The notes under the pieces: model-generated
What the model was told of the DNA's origin: nothing
Database searches by the model: none
The model's input: the letters and a program-made list of their open reading frames with translations, nothing else
Shown here: positions 1-8,522 of the stretch, piece by piece
Position numbering within the stretch: the first letter of the stretch is position 1
Layout of the letters: every line of letters starts with the position of its first letter
Assembly (NCBI GenBank): GCA_947496465.1
Contig: CANMCX010000002.1
Coordinates: 372,001 to 436,000 of the forward strand
DNA from: Marinifilum_A sediminis
GTDB taxonomy: Bacteria; Bacteroidota; Bacteroidia; Bacteroidales; Marinifilaceae
DNA: 64,000 nucleotides
Reading direction: 5' to 3'
Position numbers and translations under genes: made by a program

Positions 1-2
1 TG

Positions 3-62
3 TATTGGATCAAAAGTGATTTTATAGAAGATATTCGTAAGGATTATTTCGCAAACCATTAA
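3..62 (+). CDS. 3' end of an upstream gene (partial)
   Basis: One frame is open from the window edge to a TAA at 60-62 and would encode a C-terminus ending in KDYFANH. The other two + frames have early stops. The downstream gene begins about 20 bases later, as expected for an operon. Nineteen residues are too few to identify a product. Confidence 0.45.
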   Translation, partial: YWIKSDFIEDIRKDYFANH

Positions 63-82
63 TCTTTTAATTGTATAGACGC

Positions 83-1525
83 ATGAAAATATTACTGACA
101 GGTGCTAATGGATATATTGGAAAACGATTGTTACCGGTTCTATTGGAACAAGGTCATAAAGTAGTTTGCTGTGTACGAAACAAAGAAAGATTTGCACCTA
201 AAGAACTGAATCATCCAAAGCTTGAAGTAATTGAAGCCGATCTACTAAAAAGAAATTCATTGGATAAAATTCCGACAGATATCGAGATCAGTTACTATCT
301 GATTCACTCCATGTTACATGACACTGAAGATTTTGATGAGTTGGAAAAAAAGTGCGCACTAAATTTTATTGATTTCCTGAAAAAGACCGAAAATCGACAA
401 ATCATCTATTTGAGTGGAATTGCAAATGAGGAAAAATTATCGAAACATCTAAAATCGAGAAAAGAAGTTGAGGAGATTTTAAAACAAAGCAGAAGCTATT
501 ACACAATCCTAAGAGCTGGTATTATTGTTGGTTCAGGAAGTGCTTCTTTCGAAATTATTCGCGATTTGGTGGAGAAACTTCCCATTATGGTTTCTCCTAA
601 ATGGCTGCTAACAAAATGTCAGCCTATTGCTGTAAGAAATGTAATTGAATATTTACACAAGGTTATTTACCACAAGGAATGTTTGAACCAAACCTTTGAT
701 ATTGGCGGTCCTGAAGTTCTCAGTTATAAGGAAATGCTTTTGCAATATGCCGAAGTTCGAAAATTGAACCGAAGAGTCATTACCTTTCCTGTGATGACTC
801 CCCGACTTTCCTCCTACTGGTTATTTTTCATCACATCAACCTCATACAATTTGGCAGTTAATTTGGTAAATAGCATGAAAATAGAAGTTGTTTGTCGTCC
901 GAATAATGTTGCAGAAGTTTTAGACATACGACTACTGCCCTATAAGGAGGCAATTGAACGTGCCATGGGGAAAATCAAACAACAAATGATCATTTCATCT
1001 TGGAAAGATGCCTTAAGTAGCGGACGGCTTCCCAATAAAAAGATGAAATATATCGAACCTCCCTCATATGGTTGTTATTTCGATGAGAAAATTCTTGAAA
1101 TTGGAAATAGTAAACCAAAAGTTCAAAACAATATTTGGGCACTTGGTGGTGATAGAGGTTGGTATTATGCCAATTGGTTGTGGCGCTTACGAGGAACACT
1201 CGATAAAATATTTGGAGGTGTAGGGCTCAATCGTGGTAGACGACATCCTTCGGAAATTGAAATTGGTGATTCCATTGATTTTTGGCGAGTACTTCTTGCC
1301 AATAAAGAGAATGGTAGACTATTACTGTATGCTGAAATGAGATTGCCTGGTGAGGCATGGCTTGAATTCTCCTTTAAGAAAAACAATGGAAGCTATGCAC
1401 TACAACAAAAAGCCATTTTTAGACCCAAAGGAATTATGGGAAGATTGTACTGGTTTTTGAGCTATCCTTTTCATGTGTTTATATTTAGGGGGATGATTAA
1501 GGGAATTATAGAATACGATAAATAG
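83..1525 (+). CDS. SDR-family NAD(P)-binding protein with C-terminal DUF2867
   Basis: Two-domain protein of about 480 residues. The N-terminus carries the Rossmann dinucleotide-binding motif TGANGYIG just after MKILL, as in atypical/extended short-chain dehydrogenases of the NmrA/epimerase type. YYLIHSM and YLSGI follow as the core strands of the fold. The last 150 residues (PSEIEIGDSIDFWRV, later FRPKGIMGRLYW and the final hydrophobic stretch) match the pattern of DUF2867, which is commonly fused to this SDR type. The ATG at 83 is preferred over an in-frame TTG at 71 because the Rossmann strand begins right there. The family is probably a reductase or epimerase acting on a lipid or cofactor-like substrate; the substrate is unknown. 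Confidence 0.85.
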   Translation: MKILLTGANGYIGKRLLPVLLEQGHKVVCCVRNKERFAPKELNHPKLEVIEADLLKRNSLDKIPTDIEISYYLIHSMLHDTEDFDELEKKCALNFIDFLKKTENRQIIYLSGIANEEKLSKHLKSRKEVEEILKQSRSYYTILRAGIIVGSGSASFEIIRDLVEKLPIMVSPKWLLTKCQPIAVRNVIEYLHKVIYHKECLNQTFDIGGPEVLSYKEMLLQYAEVRKLNRRVITFPVMTPRLSSYWLFFITSTSYNLAVNLVNSMKIEVVCRPNNVAEVLDIRLLPYKEAIERAMGKIKQQMIISSWKDALSSGRLPNKKMKYIEPPSYGCYFDEKILEIGNSKPKVQNNIWALGGDRGWYYANWLWRLRGTLDKIFGGVGLNRGRRHPSEIEIGDSIDFWRVLLANKENGRLLLYAEMRLPGEAWLEFSFKKNNGSYALQQKAIFRPKGIMGRLYWFLSYPFHVFIFRGMIKGIIEYDK

Positions 1526-1624
1526 TTTAATCACAAAAAGCAAAAAAAATATTCTTACGATTCAATTTTACCTTGCTATATTGAGTCTCCGAAATACAAA
1601 TAGAGCAACAAAAAACTAAATACT

Positions 1625-2050
1625 ATGAAAAAACGAGTAACAGGAATAGGTGGTATCTTCTTCAAATCCAAGGATCCTAAAGCAAGCAGAGAGTGGTACA
1701 ACAAACATTTAGGTATTCAGTGTCCTGATGAATATGGTGGAATGTTCGAATGGCGCAAAACTAGTAAGCCAGACGAGACAGCTTTTACCATTTGGAGCCC
1801 ATTCGAAGAAAAAACTGAATATTTCCAGCCATCGCAAAAAGATTTCATGTTTAACTACAGAGTAGAAAACCTTGTTGAGTTACTGAAATTGCTGAAAGAA
1901 GAGGAAGTTGAAATAGTTGGAGAAATGCAAGAATTCGAATACGGAAAATTCGCATGGATTCTTGATCCGGAAGGAAATAAAGTAGAACTTTGGGAACCAA
2001 TTGAAGGTCCATTTAGCGAAATGTATAAGGGCAAATCAACCTCTGAATAA
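1625..2050 (+). CDS. VOC-family (glyoxalase/bleomycin-resistance fold) protein
   Basis: A 141-residue protein with the paired beta-alpha-beta-beta-beta modules of the vicinal oxygen chelate superfamily. The N-terminal GGIFFKSKDPKASREWYNKHL and the C-terminal FAWILDPEGNKVELWEP are typical first-strand/helix and last-strand signatures. The DPEGN-x-VELWEP segment supplies the conserved metal-ligand glutamate position. Family members include glyoxalase I, dioxygenases and antibiotic-binding proteins, so the reaction cannot be assigned. It is cytoplasmic, with no signal peptide, and lies 9 bases before the Nudix gene, so the two are probably co-transcribed. Confidence 0.85.
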   Translation: MKKRVTGIGGIFFKSKDPKASREWYNKHLGIQCPDEYGGMFEWRKTSKPDETAFTIWSPFEEKTEYFQPSQKDFMFNYRVENLVELLKLLKEEEVEIVGEMQEFEYGKFAWILDPEGNKVELWEPIEGPFSEMYKGKSTSE

Positions 2051-2059
2051 ACCATAAGA

Positions 2060-2521
2060 ATGAGCTTACCTATAGTTAATTTTTTAGATGCACTTAGCAT
2101 CCCCGAAGAAAACCTGAAATACTCAATTGTTTGTTCCCAATATCAGAACAATTGGGTATTTGTTCGCCACCGCTTGAGAAACACCTGGGAAATGCCAGCT
2201 GGTCATATCGAGCCTAATGAGAGTGCCTTACAAGCAGCCCGACGAGAATTGTACGAGGAAACTGGCGCTACAGATTTCGGGTTGAGATTGATAGCCGATT
2301 ACTCTTGCGACTGGAAAGGTGAAGTAAAATATGGTAGAATATTTTTTGCCAACATTCACCACTTGGGCAAATTGCCAGTATCTGAAATTGCAGAAGTTCA
2401 ATTCTTTAAGGATCTGCCAGAACAATTGACCTATCCTGATATTCAGAATTTGGTGTTTCAGAGAGTCTTATCAATCCTATCCATACAATTAAATCAATTA
2501 CCTCAATCTATTAAAGAATAA
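2060..2521 (+). CDS. Nudix hydrolase
   Basis: A 153-residue protein with a complete Nudix box: GHIEPNES followed by AARRELYEETGA, fitting GX5EX7REUXEEXGU. This motif binds Mg2+ and hydrolyses nucleoside diphosphates linked to another group. The flanking WEMPAGHIE is the standard lead-in strand. The box lies near residues 47-70. No extra domain is present, so the substrate (8-oxo-dGTP, NDP-sugar or other) is open. The gene follows the VOC gene closely, and the next ORF starts 1 base after its stop. Confidence 0.92.
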   Translation: MSLPIVNFLDALSIPEENLKYSIVCSQYQNNWVFVRHRLRNTWEMPAGHIEPNESALQAARRELYEETGATDFGLRLIADYSCDWKGEVKYGRIFFANIHHLGKLPVSEIAEVQFFKDLPEQLTYPDIQNLVFQRVLSILSIQLNQLPQSIKE

Positions 2522-2522
2522 T

Positions 2523-4235
2523 ATGCAAATGATATTGACTCCATCTTATGAAGATATTTTTGATGGACCTAAACCCAAATTAGAAGATATACTAAAAAGA
2601 ACTTCTACAGCTATACTAATTGAACTTATCGCATATATTGATGCACAATTATACCCAAATGCTACTTGGAATAAACAAGTCAATATCCTAAAGCACTACT
2701 TAAGTAGACAACCTGTAAATCTTCGTAACAAGATTTTTGCTAAGTTTGATTTATTCAAATTCAAAAATGGGAATAATGATATTTCCCTATTCTCGCGGAT
2801 ATATTTAAAGTATTTTCTTCATGCCGTATTATTAAATGATAATAACTTGATTGCTGATGATACATCTCCAACTCAAGAATTAGATTTCTTTAAAGCTTAT
2901 TTACTTATTCAATCTGAACAAAACATCCTAGCAACTAAAAGGTATAAAATTGAAAGGCAATCATCTAATGGAGATTTTTTTCCAATTCATACATGGCCTA
3001 TCCTTATAAACCAATTTGATATACAAATAATTGTTAATCCCATATATAATTTAATAAAAGGAGTTTGTTTTTTAAATTATCTTCAATTTCATTCTAATTA
3101 TTCTAAGTACGTTATTTCGTTTCTTAATAAAAATAACAAACCAAATTCTTGGGAATATCTTATGACAATTTTTGGTTTATTACAGAAAACTTTAAAAAAC
3201 AATAAGGCAAATTGTAATAATTACTTTTTTACTTGTTCCAAAGAGTTACAATTACTATTTAATCACTTAACATTAACTGTCGATGAATATAAACGAAAAG
3301 TATCATCTAATAAGGAAAATTTCTCTTTATTTAAGGCGAAGCCTTTAATGAAACATGGTGAAAGATATATAGTGCTTGACTGGAATCTTTTAATGAATAA
3401 AATATACGATGGGCTAATATTTGACTTTTATAATACTTCAGGAATCAAAACAAATCAAGATTTTGATACACTCCCTAAATTTAAAAAATTCATAGGTAAC
3501 GAAATTACGGAGAAGTTCCTCTTTCAGCGATTGCTCAATAAAATACTGGATAAGAAACATTGTAAATTAAACCTTCCTGAATATGATGATCAAGGTGAGC
3601 CTGATGGCTATTTTAGAAAAAATAGCTCGATTGTTCTATTTGAGATTAAAGACGCTTTTTTTCCAGCCTCAGCTATTGAATCCTGTACATACCAAGATAT
3701 TAAGAATACAATAGACTTGAAGTATAATAATAAGAAAAAAGGAATTGCACAAATAATTAAACAGATACAAAAGCTATCACAATCTCCTTTTTATTTTGAT
3801 GAATATAGAGGTAAGATCAAAACAAAAAATCTCCAAATATATCCGGTAATGATATATACAGACAAACATTTTGGAATGCCTGGAGTAAGCAATTATTTAA
3901 ATAACGAATTCAATTTAAAACTTGATAGTTTAAACTTAAGACAGAACTTTAAGAAAATTCAAAACCTAACCTTTATTGACTTTGATTTATTTATTCGTTT
4001 TCATAAATACCTAAATACCCATGGTTTTATCCAAACAATAAACAGTTTACATAGTGAACTAAAAAAAAGAAAAAGGAATAGTTCCAGAGGCAAGCAAATT
4101 CAAGATTTTTTAGATTTTAATGAAAGTCAAGATCAGATATTTCAAGATTTAAATCTAATGAAACGAGAAAAAGAACATAACCTCAAAGAATTAATTAACC
4201 TTTTAGAGCTTACTGAAGGTTTACCAAAAAATTAA
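2523..4235 (+). CDS. unrecognised 570-residue protein with a PD-(D/E)xK-like motif
   Basis: I do not recognise this family. It is lysine-, asparagine- and isoleucine-rich and its DNA looks clearly more AT-rich than the genes on either side. Around residues 355-380 the sequence LPEYDDQGEPDGYF, then SSIVLFEIKDAFF, gives E-P-D followed about 13 residues later by E-x-K inside a hydrophobic strand, the arrangement of PD-(D/E)xK nucleases. The N-terminal 350 residues are mostly helical, and the C-terminus (KKRKRNSSRGKQ) is basic. It begins 1 base after the Nudix stop. A restriction- or defence-type nuclease is possible, but this rests on one motif. AT-richness and unusual codon use suggest acquisition by transfer. 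Confidence 0.7.
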   Translation: MQMILTPSYEDIFDGPKPKLEDILKRTSTAILIELIAYIDAQLYPNATWNKQVNILKHYLSRQPVNLRNKIFAKFDLFKFKNGNNDISLFSRIYLKYFLHAVLLNDNNLIADDTSPTQELDFFKAYLLIQSEQNILATKRYKIERQSSNGDFFPIHTWPILINQFDIQIIVNPIYNLIKGVCFLNYLQFHSNYSKYVISFLNKNNKPNSWEYLMTIFGLLQKTLKNNKANCNNYFFTCSKELQLLFNHLTLTVDEYKRKVSSNKENFSLFKAKPLMKHGERYIVLDWNLLMNKIYDGLIFDFYNTSGIKTNQDFDTLPKFKKFIGNEITEKFLFQRLLNKILDKKHCKLNLPEYDDQGEPDGYFRKNSSIVLFEIKDAFFPASAIESCTYQDIKNTIDLKYNNKKKGIAQIIKQIQKLSQSPFYFDEYRGKIKTKNLQIYPVMIYTDKHFGMPGVSNYLNNEFNLKLDSLNLRQNFKKIQNLTFIDFDLFIRFHKYLNTHGFIQTINSLHSELKKRKRNSSRGKQIQDFLDFNESQDQIFQDLNLMKREKEHNLKELINLLELTEGLPKN

Positions 4236-4249
4236 TTAAACCATAAAAC

Positions 4250-4555
4250 ATGTCCCAAATCCATTTTCATTCCGATTTTTACGAAGCCATTAAAAATGGC
4301 AATAAAACTCAGACGGCAAGAGTTGATGAATCCATTCCTGAATTGGGAAATGGAGAAGCAATTTTCGATGACAAAGCTCCAATTCCTATTGAAATCATGA
4401 AAGTTACACACAAAGGATTTGAGAGTTTAACATTGGAAGAAGTTAAACGAGATGGTTTCAATTCTAAAGATGAATTATGGTCTGTTTTGTTAGGATTTTA
4501 CCCTCATTTGAGCAAAACAGACCCCTTGATGCTTATAGTATTCAGTGCAATATAG
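4250..4555 (+). CDS. ASCH-domain-like protein
   Basis: A 101-residue protein. The N-terminal HFHSDFYEAIKNGNKTQTAR matches the ASCH/YqfB pattern in which a short strand is followed by G-x-K-T-x-T-x-R. LGNGEAIFDD and the central I-x-I-x-K-V-T-H strand fit the rest of the beta-barrel. ASCH domains bind RNA or modified nucleosides, and some are amidohydrolases. It is 14 bases downstream of the unrecognised large gene, so the pair may be co-transcribed. Its 3' end lies 4 bases from the convergent lactonase gene. Confidence 0.75.
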   Translation: MSQIHFHSDFYEAIKNGNKTQTARVDESIPELGNGEAIFDDKAPIPIEIMKVTHKGFESLTLEEVKRDGFNSKDELWSVLLGFYPHLSKTDPLMLIVFSAI

Positions 4556-4559
4556 ATTC

Positions 4560-5678
4560 TTATTCTTCAATTAAAATACAAACAGGTTTAGGAACTTTCA
4601 CCTCATCTACGAAAGTGAGTAAGCCTGTTTTTTCATCTCTTGAAAAACTCACCAAATTATTGGTATTTTGATTGGCTACAAGCAGATATTTACCATCAGG
4701 TGAAAGAGAAAAATTTCGAGGATGATCACCACGAGTTGATTCATGTCCAACTAAACTTAAATTTCCATCATTCAATAAGGAGTAGATAACAATGCTATTG
4801 TGTCCTCGATTCGATCCGTATAAGAATTTACCATCAGCGGAAATGTGGATATCTGCAGTATAACTTGTTCCTTTAAAATCGACAGGCAGAGTTGAAATAT
4901 TAGATATCAGCTTGTATCCGTCATCAGATATATTAACCAGACTAATTGTATTGTCCAATTCATTAATTACATACAAATATTTTCCATTAGGATGAAACGT
5001 TAAATGACGCGGACCTGCACCTTCAGAAAGTTGTATGCAATTATTCTCGACAGCTTTAAATTTATCCTTACTTATTTTCGAAATCCACAATTCATTGGTT
5101 CCTAAATCGACTGCAACTATTTTATCAGAATTAGGTTGAAAGCGCACGCTATGTGCGTGTGGATTATCTTGTCTGCCCTTAACAGTTCCGGAACCTTCGT
5201 GTTGATTTACATCTAGAAGCTCCGTTAAATTACCATCCTCATCAACCTTTAATAGCCCTGTATTTCCACCTGTATAATTTGCAGTTAAAATAATACCATC
5301 CTCATTTGCAGTCACAAAACATGGATGCGCTCCACCACTCGATTCACGACTAATCAATTTCAGGCTATCACCTATTTGATAAGATTCAACACTCCCACTT
5401 CCATTAAAGCTATTTATCTCGTTCACGGCAACCAAGGTCTTTCCTTTATTGGCAAAGGTCAAAAAAGACGGATTCTCAGTCTCAGCTTGCAAACTCAAAT
5501 TCTTAAATTTTCCTGTCTCATCCATTTCCAATTTATAAATCCCTTTTGAATCGGTATCGGTATAAGTCCCAATGAAAATTAAGTAGGAAGAATTCGGCAT
5601 ATGATTTTTCTGCTTTTGATTTTGACAGGAAAGTGCTACACTTAATATCAGCACGATCAATAGAGTGTGTTTTATCAT
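4560..5678 (-). CDS. lactonase-family beta-propeller lipoprotein (6-phosphogluconolactonase-like)
   Basis: A 372-residue protein with a lipoprotein signal (hydrophobic LLIVLILSVALSC, cysteine near residue 18), so it is periplasmic or membrane-anchored. The repeats FIGTYTDTDSKGIY, NPSFLTF, GAGPRHLTFHPNGKYLYV, and DHPRNFSLSPDGKYLLVANQ are signatures of the seven-bladed YbhE/muconate-cycloisomerase-like lactonase family. Cytoplasmic YbhE hydrolyses 6-phosphogluconolactone. An exported version cannot be assumed to use that substrate; a sugar lactone is more likely. It is downstream of the lyase gene on the same strand, about 120 bases away, and may be in the same unit. Confidence 0.88.
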   Translation of the reverse strand: MIKHTLLIVLILSVALSCQNQKQKNHMPNSSYLIFIGTYTDTDSKGIYKLEMDETGKFKNLSLQAETENPSFLTFANKGKTLVAVNEINSFNGSGSVESYQIGDSLKLISRESSGGAHPCFVTANEDGIILTANYTGGNTGLLKVDEDGNLTELLDVNQHEGSGTVKGRQDNPHAHSVRFQPNSDKIVAVDLGTNELWISKISKDKFKAVENNCIQLSEGAGPRHLTFHPNGKYLYVINELDNTISLVNISDDGYKLISNISTLPVDFKGTSYTADIHISADGKFLYGSNRGHNSIVIYSLLNDGNLSLVGHESTRGDHPRNFSLSPDGKYLLVANQNTNNLVSFSRDEKTGLLTFVDEVKVPKPVCILIEE

Positions 5679-5798
5679 GATCTTTATTTTAATTGCTAAA
5701 GATAAACACTAATGTCCTAAAAAAATCAAGCTTGCTTTTAAATCAACTATCTTATTTGCTTTAAGTTTAAATGTGACCGGGATTTTCGAGCTAAGTTT

Positions 5799-8414
5799 TT
5801 AATCTATCAAAATAATCTTACGCTTCTCCGTTTTATCGAGGTATTTTATGAGTAAAAAGTAAACACCAGCCGACAGACCACTCAAATCCAAATCAGCACT
5901 ATTACTTGAATTCAAATAATCCAACACTTTTCTTCCTGTGGAATCGAAGGTACTGATATGAAATTCGCTTACTTCATCATCATCAATCAAGACAGTAAAA
6001 TTTCCATTACTTGGATTTGGAAAAACCTTCACCTCACCATCAATTTCCTCTTCGGGATCAGGTGTAGGATCAGGATCAGGGTCTGTATCTGGATTCGGAT
6101 CGCTTGCAATCGTATCACGAATCACAAGGGTATGATTTCCTTCCGCCAGATCAACAGTGATCTCAAAAATTCCATCTGTATTGGAATCCCCTGTTCTTTC
6201 CAAAACATCATCAACAAATACTCCAAATGAAGTATTACTTTTCATATCCATGGCAAATATTTTTACCGTGCGATTTCCGTCAATTGGATTCACAGAATAT
6301 CTAACAGCCGCAGTATCTCCTTGTGCCTGGAACAGATACAAATGATTTTCCCAATCGATACCAATGGTGCTTTCATTCTGTAACAATTCACCACCTGCAT
6401 TGGCTTGATTTTTACCGTCACCAATCTTAAGTGTGTGCAAAAAAACTAAATTCTCTTTAACATCAGTGGGTTCAACTTCAATTCTCCACGAACCAGGATC
6501 CTCCTCATCGTCACCAATATTGCCACCATGAGGGTAATTCGTTCCATCAACCCAAAACTCGTAACCATCTCCACCAATTAAGGTTGTGGTAGTAGATTCA
6601 GGTAATAAGGTTCGTACGCCAATGCTTCCATTGCCATTACTTGCCTCGTAATCCTTACCATCGTAAGTGATAATTTTATTGGCAACTGCAGTACTCACCA
6701 CCTTACCATTAATATTAGGTCGGTTCACGAAATGATTGATGTATTTTGCTTTGCGCTCCCTTGATTCTATATTTAAAAGGTGCAAGTGATCTAAAACCAA
6801 AACTCTATCTGGTTTGTGATAAAGCAATCGGCGCTCAAAGCGATCCAATTTATTGGAAGCATAAGAATCTGCCGCATCCGATACATGATATGCGTAGTCA
6901 TCACCCGATACATAGCGAATCCATTTGCCTCGCCTGTGATCATCTTCAAAAACCTCATCTAAATTTTCCAATCGATCGGATTCTATCTGTCCTCCATCGT
7001 TCGAAACAGATCTGCCAAATGCCCGATACGATTCACTACCATCAAAAACACAAATGGAGTTGTGCGCAATGGTTCTGGAGTAGTAATTGTTGTAATGAGT
7101 AGTTGCATACGAATCGTAATATCCCGCATCTATAATCTGTGGTCTATCCTTTATTATCGAAAAAGTATTGTTGTCGCGATGCTCGTGATCAGCCCTTTTC
7201 GATGGTGCACAATAATACCAAAGCATGGTAGCATCATCATCCCAGGAAGTTCTGCCAACTGCCAAGCCAGTTTTATCAGCCCACCAATTTAAGGGTGGCT
7301 CCGGGTGTTGCACATTACTGGCTTCAAAATCTTTATAAATCAACTTTTGAAATACCAGTGCCGTATTGTGCAGATTCCCAGTTGCTCCATATTCCTGAAC
7401 CAAATACTGACTACGCGGATCACCATATTCGGCAGCATGTCGATACATGACTCTGTTTGCCTGGTCTAATCGAATAATGGCATCTCCCAAATGAATCGTA
7501 TAATTATCGGGGCGATAAAAATACCAATATTGATTGATTGACTCTTTGATCCAAGGCTGATCCTCGTAATAATTCTTATCTGTACCATAAAGCATATCAT
7601 CAAAAAGCTGATACTGCCTCGGCAATCCAAACATGGAATAAGCCGCTCCCCAATTCCATCCTCCATCATCATCACGGAAGTGAGCGAAAGCAGGTAAAAT
7701 TCCATTTTCCCATTTGCCAACCAAGGTTCTATACCAGGAATTTACAGTAGACATTTGAGATGAAGACAATCCATCTGCACCATGCAAAGCCAATGCTGCA
7801 TGAAGAGTTATGCTACAGTTGTAAATGTTATGGCTGGTAACATAGCTATTCCCCGATGGAGTAAGTACATAATTCTCCATGAAATATTCCAGTACAGGAT
7901 ACAAAGCTTGCGATAATTCCTGCCGGAGAGCTTGAGGAATGTCATCGTAAGTCCAATCCAAAAGAATGCCACCATAATCGCAATTCCGTCTCAATAAATT
8001 CTCTTTGGTATCACCTGAATAATTATCAAAATCCAAAGAGTTTAAGTATTCGATGTATCTGGATACAATAAATTCACATCGTTGCAAAGCCAAACCATCA
8101 GTTTGCATTTTTAAAAGAAAGGCTGTCATTTTCGACATCAGAAAAGCATCGTTCGAATCAAATTCAAAATTCCATTGCGATTGATCGGAACCCACCAAAT
8201 AGGTACTGGAATTAGTAACCCAATTTCTATCGTAAGCACTTTTAAATCGGTTATAGGTTTCCTGACATTCACCTGAAGAAATATTAGCTTTTAACCAATC
8301 AAACCTATCCTGATTTAATTCCAAACGAGGACGCTCGCCATTCACAACAGGCACATCCTGCGAATAACATCCGAAAAGCAAAAAGAAAAATAGAAATACC
8401 AATATACTTCTCAT
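5799..8414 (-). CDS. heparinase II/III-like polysaccharide lyase with T9SS sorting domain
   Basis: An 871-residue exported protein. The first 350 residues form a helical toroid region. HEHRDNNTFSIIKDRPQIIDAG, with TIAHNSICVF, is the beta-sandwich entry typical of heparinase II/III lyases that cut uronic-acid polysaccharides by beta-elimination. Near residue 775 there is a D/P-rich linker. The last 80 residues (VFPNPSNGNF, then DLSGLSAGVYFLLI and a basic KRKIILID end) are a type A type IX secretion C-terminal domain, so the enzyme is probably secreted or cell-surface bound. The N-terminus FLFFFLLFGC also resembles a lipobox, but phenylalanine just before the glycine is atypical; standard signal peptidase I cleavage is more likely. 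The PL family is uncertain. Confidence 0.88.
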   Translation of the reverse strand: MRSILVFLFFFLLFGCYSQDVPVVNGERPRLELNQDRFDWLKANISSGECQETYNRFKSAYDRNWVTNSSTYLVGSDQSQWNFEFDSNDAFLMSKMTAFLLKMQTDGLALQRCEFIVSRYIEYLNSLDFDNYSGDTKENLLRRNCDYGGILLDWTYDDIPQALRQELSQALYPVLEYFMENYVLTPSGNSYVTSHNIYNCSITLHAALALHGADGLSSSQMSTVNSWYRTLVGKWENGILPAFAHFRDDDGGWNWGAAYSMFGLPRQYQLFDDMLYGTDKNYYEDQPWIKESINQYWYFYRPDNYTIHLGDAIIRLDQANRVMYRHAAEYGDPRSQYLVQEYGATGNLHNTALVFQKLIYKDFEASNVQHPEPPLNWWADKTGLAVGRTSWDDDATMLWYYCAPSKRADHEHRDNNTFSIIKDRPQIIDAGYYDSYATTHYNNYYSRTIAHNSICVFDGSESYRAFGRSVSNDGGQIESDRLENLDEVFEDDHRRGKWIRYVSGDDYAYHVSDAADSYASNKLDRFERRLLYHKPDRVLVLDHLHLLNIESRERKAKYINHFVNRPNINGKVVSTAVANKIITYDGKDYEASNGNGSIGVRTLLPESTTTTLIGGDGYEFWVDGTNYPHGGNIGDDEEDPGSWRIEVEPTDVKENLVFLHTLKIGDGKNQANAGGELLQNESTIGIDWENHLYLFQAQGDTAAVRYSVNPIDGNRTVKIFAMDMKSNTSFGVFVDDVLERTGDSNTDGIFEITVDLAEGNHTLVIRDTIASDPNPDTDPDPDPTPDPEEEIDGEVKVFPNPSNGNFTVLIDDDEVSEFHISTFDSTGRKVLDYLNSSNSADLDLSGLSAGVYFLLIKYLDKTEKRKIILID

Positions 8415-8522
8415 TGAATCTGACCTTTTGTAAACTTTTATAAATTACAAAATTTCAGGGGATTGAGAATGATAAATAGGTAAAGGATTCTTTATTTAGA
8501 ATAACAAATTAAATAGGATTGG

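Noticed and set aside
2523..4235. Complete restriction-modification system
   Set aside because: No methyltransferase motifs are present nearby; only a single nuclease-like motif supports the idea.
4477..4671. 64-residue ORF overlapping the ASCH gene
   Set aside because: It is out of frame across a convincing gene and has no recognisable feature.
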